DNA from: an uncultured Candidatus Saccharibacteria bacterium
GTDB lineage: Bacteria > Patescibacteriota > Saccharimonadia > Saccharimonadales > Saccharimonadaceae
Direction of reading: 5' to 3'
DNA length: 6,345 nt
Assembly: GCA_937902525.1 (NCBI GenBank)
Contig: CALEKV010000026.1
Location: 1-6,345, forward strand
Shown here: positions 5,075-6,345 of the stretch, in pieces
Numbering within the stretch: the stretch's first letter is position 1
How the letters are laid out: each line of letters starts with the position of its first letter
The notes under the pieces: model-generated
What the model was told of the DNA's origin: nothing
The model's database searches: none
Seen by the model: the letters and a program-made list of their open reading frames with translations, nothing else
Made by a program: the position numbers and the translations under genes

Positions 5075-6345
5075 TTAGCGGCTCTTCTTCTTGTTCTGGC
5101 GAGCGGCCTTCTTTTTTTTTCGAGAGGCATTACGCTGGCGATTTTGTTCAGTGTGCGTTGCACCTTTTTTGACTGAGCCGTCAAAATCTTTGTCACGGTT
5201 ATGTTCGCCGCCACTGATTTCGTTGACGCCTAGCTCCACGGCATTTTCCGCTAACTTAGTCAACTCCGTGTCGTGATCTTCATTAAAGGCCTCACGGGTC
5301 ACGGCGTCACTGCGATGAACGTGGAACATAGCCCGTAACACTTCTTCGCGCAAATTTTGTTGCAAACTTTCAAACAACTTTTGGCTTTCGCTGCGGTATT
5401 CTACTAATGGATCACGCTGGCCCACACTGCGCCAGTGGATACCTTCGCGCAAGTGTTGCATATTTTCCAGGTGCTGCATCCATAATGTGTCCAAAACCTG
5501 CAAGTAAACATCACGTTCTACACTGCGCATTAATTCGCTGGTCAGTTCTTTTTCCTTTTCTGTATACAAACTAGTAGCGGCGTCTTCGGCTGCTTGTCGG
5601 CGCTGCCTGTCGTTTTTGATTGCCCCTATTTCACTCAGTTTCTCATCGTCTAGCGGAATCACAGCTTTAAATTCCTCGCTAAACTTAGGGTTATTTTTGC
5701 GCGGCAAAACCGTAGCAGCCGCCACTTGTTCCTTAACGAGTGCCTCTACCTCTGGCTTGATGTTATCGCCGTCCAAAATTTTGCGTCGCATGGTATACAC
5801 CACTTTACGGTGACGATTAATTACATTGTCGTACTGGACAACGTTTTTTCGGGTATCGTAGTTATAGCCTTCCACACGTTTTTGCGCGTTTTCCAATGTT
5901 TTGCTAATAATTTTTGCCTGAATCGGTGTTTCATCGTCAAAACCAAGACGCTCCATTAGTGAATTCACTTTATCGCCCTGGAATATGCGCATTAAATCAT
6001 CTTCCGTGCTCACAAAAAACTGAGTGTCGCCTGGGTCGCCCTGTCGTCCACCTCGACCACGCAACTGGTTGTCAATGCGTCGGCTTTCATGGCGCTCGCT
6101 GCCGATCACAACCAATCCGCCAAGGTCCTTAACACCCTTACCCAATTTAATGTCCGTACCGCGCCCTGCAATATTGGTAGCGAGTGTAATCGCACCTTTC
6201 TCACCAGCCTTGGCAATAATCTCGGCTTCGTGCTCGTTGTTCTTAGCGTTCAACAAGTCGTAATCGACGCCTTCTTTATCCAAGTATCCTGCAATCAATT
6301 CATTCTTAGCAAGCATTTTTGCTATATCCATTTGTGGGGAAGTTC
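5075..6345 (-). CDS. secA: Protein translocase ATPase subunit SecA, C-terminal part (5' end outside window)
   Basis: SecA is the cytoplasmic ATPase that drives preproteins through the SecYEG channel. The reading frame stays open to the right edge, so the N-terminal half (Walker A/B, preprotein cross-linking domain) is missing. The Met at 6331 is internal: the four codons before it (T-S-P-Q) align with the family's GT-S-x-E-K-N-E stretch, with a few extra residues. Counting from that Met, helicase motif V is ATNIAGRGTD (51-60), and motif VI is GSERHESRRIDNQLRGRGGR (77-96), with the arginine fingers. The helical scaffold carries LDTLWMQHL (280-288), followed by GQRDPLVEY (304-312). The C-terminus (402-418) is a Lys/Arg-rich tail with no CxC...CH/CC zinc motif, so the usual SecB/lipid-binding end is absent. 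The stop is TAA, 3 bases before the next start. Family assignment is secure. The CPR-like style is my impression. Confidence 0.97.
   Translation of the reverse strand, partial: TSPQMDIAKMLAKNELIAGYLDKEGVDYDLLNAKNNEHEAEIIAKAGEKGAITLATNIAGRGTDIKLGKGVKDLGGLVVIGSERHESRRIDNQLRGRGGRQGDPGDTQFFVSTEDDLMRIFQGDKVNSLMERLGFDDETPIQAKIISKTLENAQKRVEGYNYDTRKNVVQYDNVINRHRKVVYTMRRKILDGDNIKPEVEALVKEQVAAATVLPRKNNPKFSEEFKAVIPLDDEKLSEIGAIKNDRQRRQAAEDAATSLYTEKEKELTSELMRSVERDVYLQVLDTLWMQHLENMQHLREGIHWRSVGQRDPLVEYRSESQKLFESLQQNLREEVLRAMFHVHRSDAVTREAFNEDHDTELTKLAENAVELGVNEISGGEHNRDKDFDGSVKKGATHTEQNRQRNASRKKKKAARQNKKKSR
5111..5117 (-). other. Possible slippery heptamer A AAA AAG near the end of secA
   Basis: A run of nine A followed by G on the minus strand (5120-5111) encodes part of the Lys-rich SecA tail. 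It places A AAA AAG in the zero frame, the form that slips well in E. coli dnaX. A -1 shift here would pass the normal secA stop and end at a TAA 27 codons later, inside the M16 gene, giving a tail rich in Glu. No clear downstream pseudoknot or upstream Shine-Dalgarno stimulator was seen. Most likely this is only low-complexity lysine coding. Confidence 0.2.

Noticed and set aside
237..6263. Plus-strand open frames of about 60-136 codons opposite the five genes
   Set aside because: They lie antisense to well-supported genes, have no family motifs or ribosome sites that stand out, and are expected by chance opposite conserved coding sequence.
6329..6331. ATG at 6331 as the start of a short SecA-like gene
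   Set aside because: The frame continues to the window edge and the codons before it match the SecA family, so this is an internal Met of a full-length secA.
114..6345. UGA-recoded genetic code (Gracilibacteria/SR1 type)
   Set aside because: All five genes read through without in-frame TGA, and RF2, which reads UGA, is encoded here.

Overview
The window is a densely packed stretch of a bacterial chromosome. All five genes lie on the minus strand and are read from right to left. In transcription order they are secA (3' two-fifths only, cut by the right edge), an M16-type zinc peptidase, a MurD-family ligase, a MurL-like epimerase and prfB (release factor RF2). The first three junctions are 2 to 5 bases and the fourth is a 14-base overlap, so this looks like one polycistronic unit. 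No mobile element, CRISPR array, tRNA or rRNA was seen. Only bases 1-113 are non-coding. They hold a near-consensus minus-strand promoter that points out of the left edge, so a new transcript probably begins right after prfB.

Organism: a bacterium of middling GC with very tight packing. Four of the five visible stop codons are TAA and one is TAG. RF2 is present, which argues that UGA is an ordinary stop and against the UGA=Gly code of Gracilibacteria/SR1. SecA lacks the C-terminal zinc motif and ends in a lysine-rich tail. The sequence style of SecA and the Mur ligase suggests Patescibacteria/CPR, perhaps Saccharibacteria. That assignment is from memory, not a search, and is only moderately secure.

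The main point is the pair at 1186-3779. The PP-loop protein at 1186-2481 would easily be labelled 'hypothetical' or 'QueC/asparagine-synthase-like', but its motif series matches MurL as I recall it: AGVSYYK, SGGKDS, NGHVPVT, MNHQWSK, SSCN and CGECPKC. MurL is the ATP-dependent UDP-MurNAc-L-Ala-L-Glu epimerase first described in Xanthomonas. The ligase directly upstream has MurD2-like signatures: GTKGK in the P-loop, and a changed DSKATN loop in which the catalytic lysine position is Tyr. Together they suggest that this organism adds L-glutamate to the peptidoglycan precursor and then epimerises it in place, instead of making free D-Glu with glutamate racemase (MurI).

The other genes serve protein export (SecA), proteolysis (M16) and translation termination (RF2). 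Their link to the wall genes appears to be co-transcription rather than a shared pathway.
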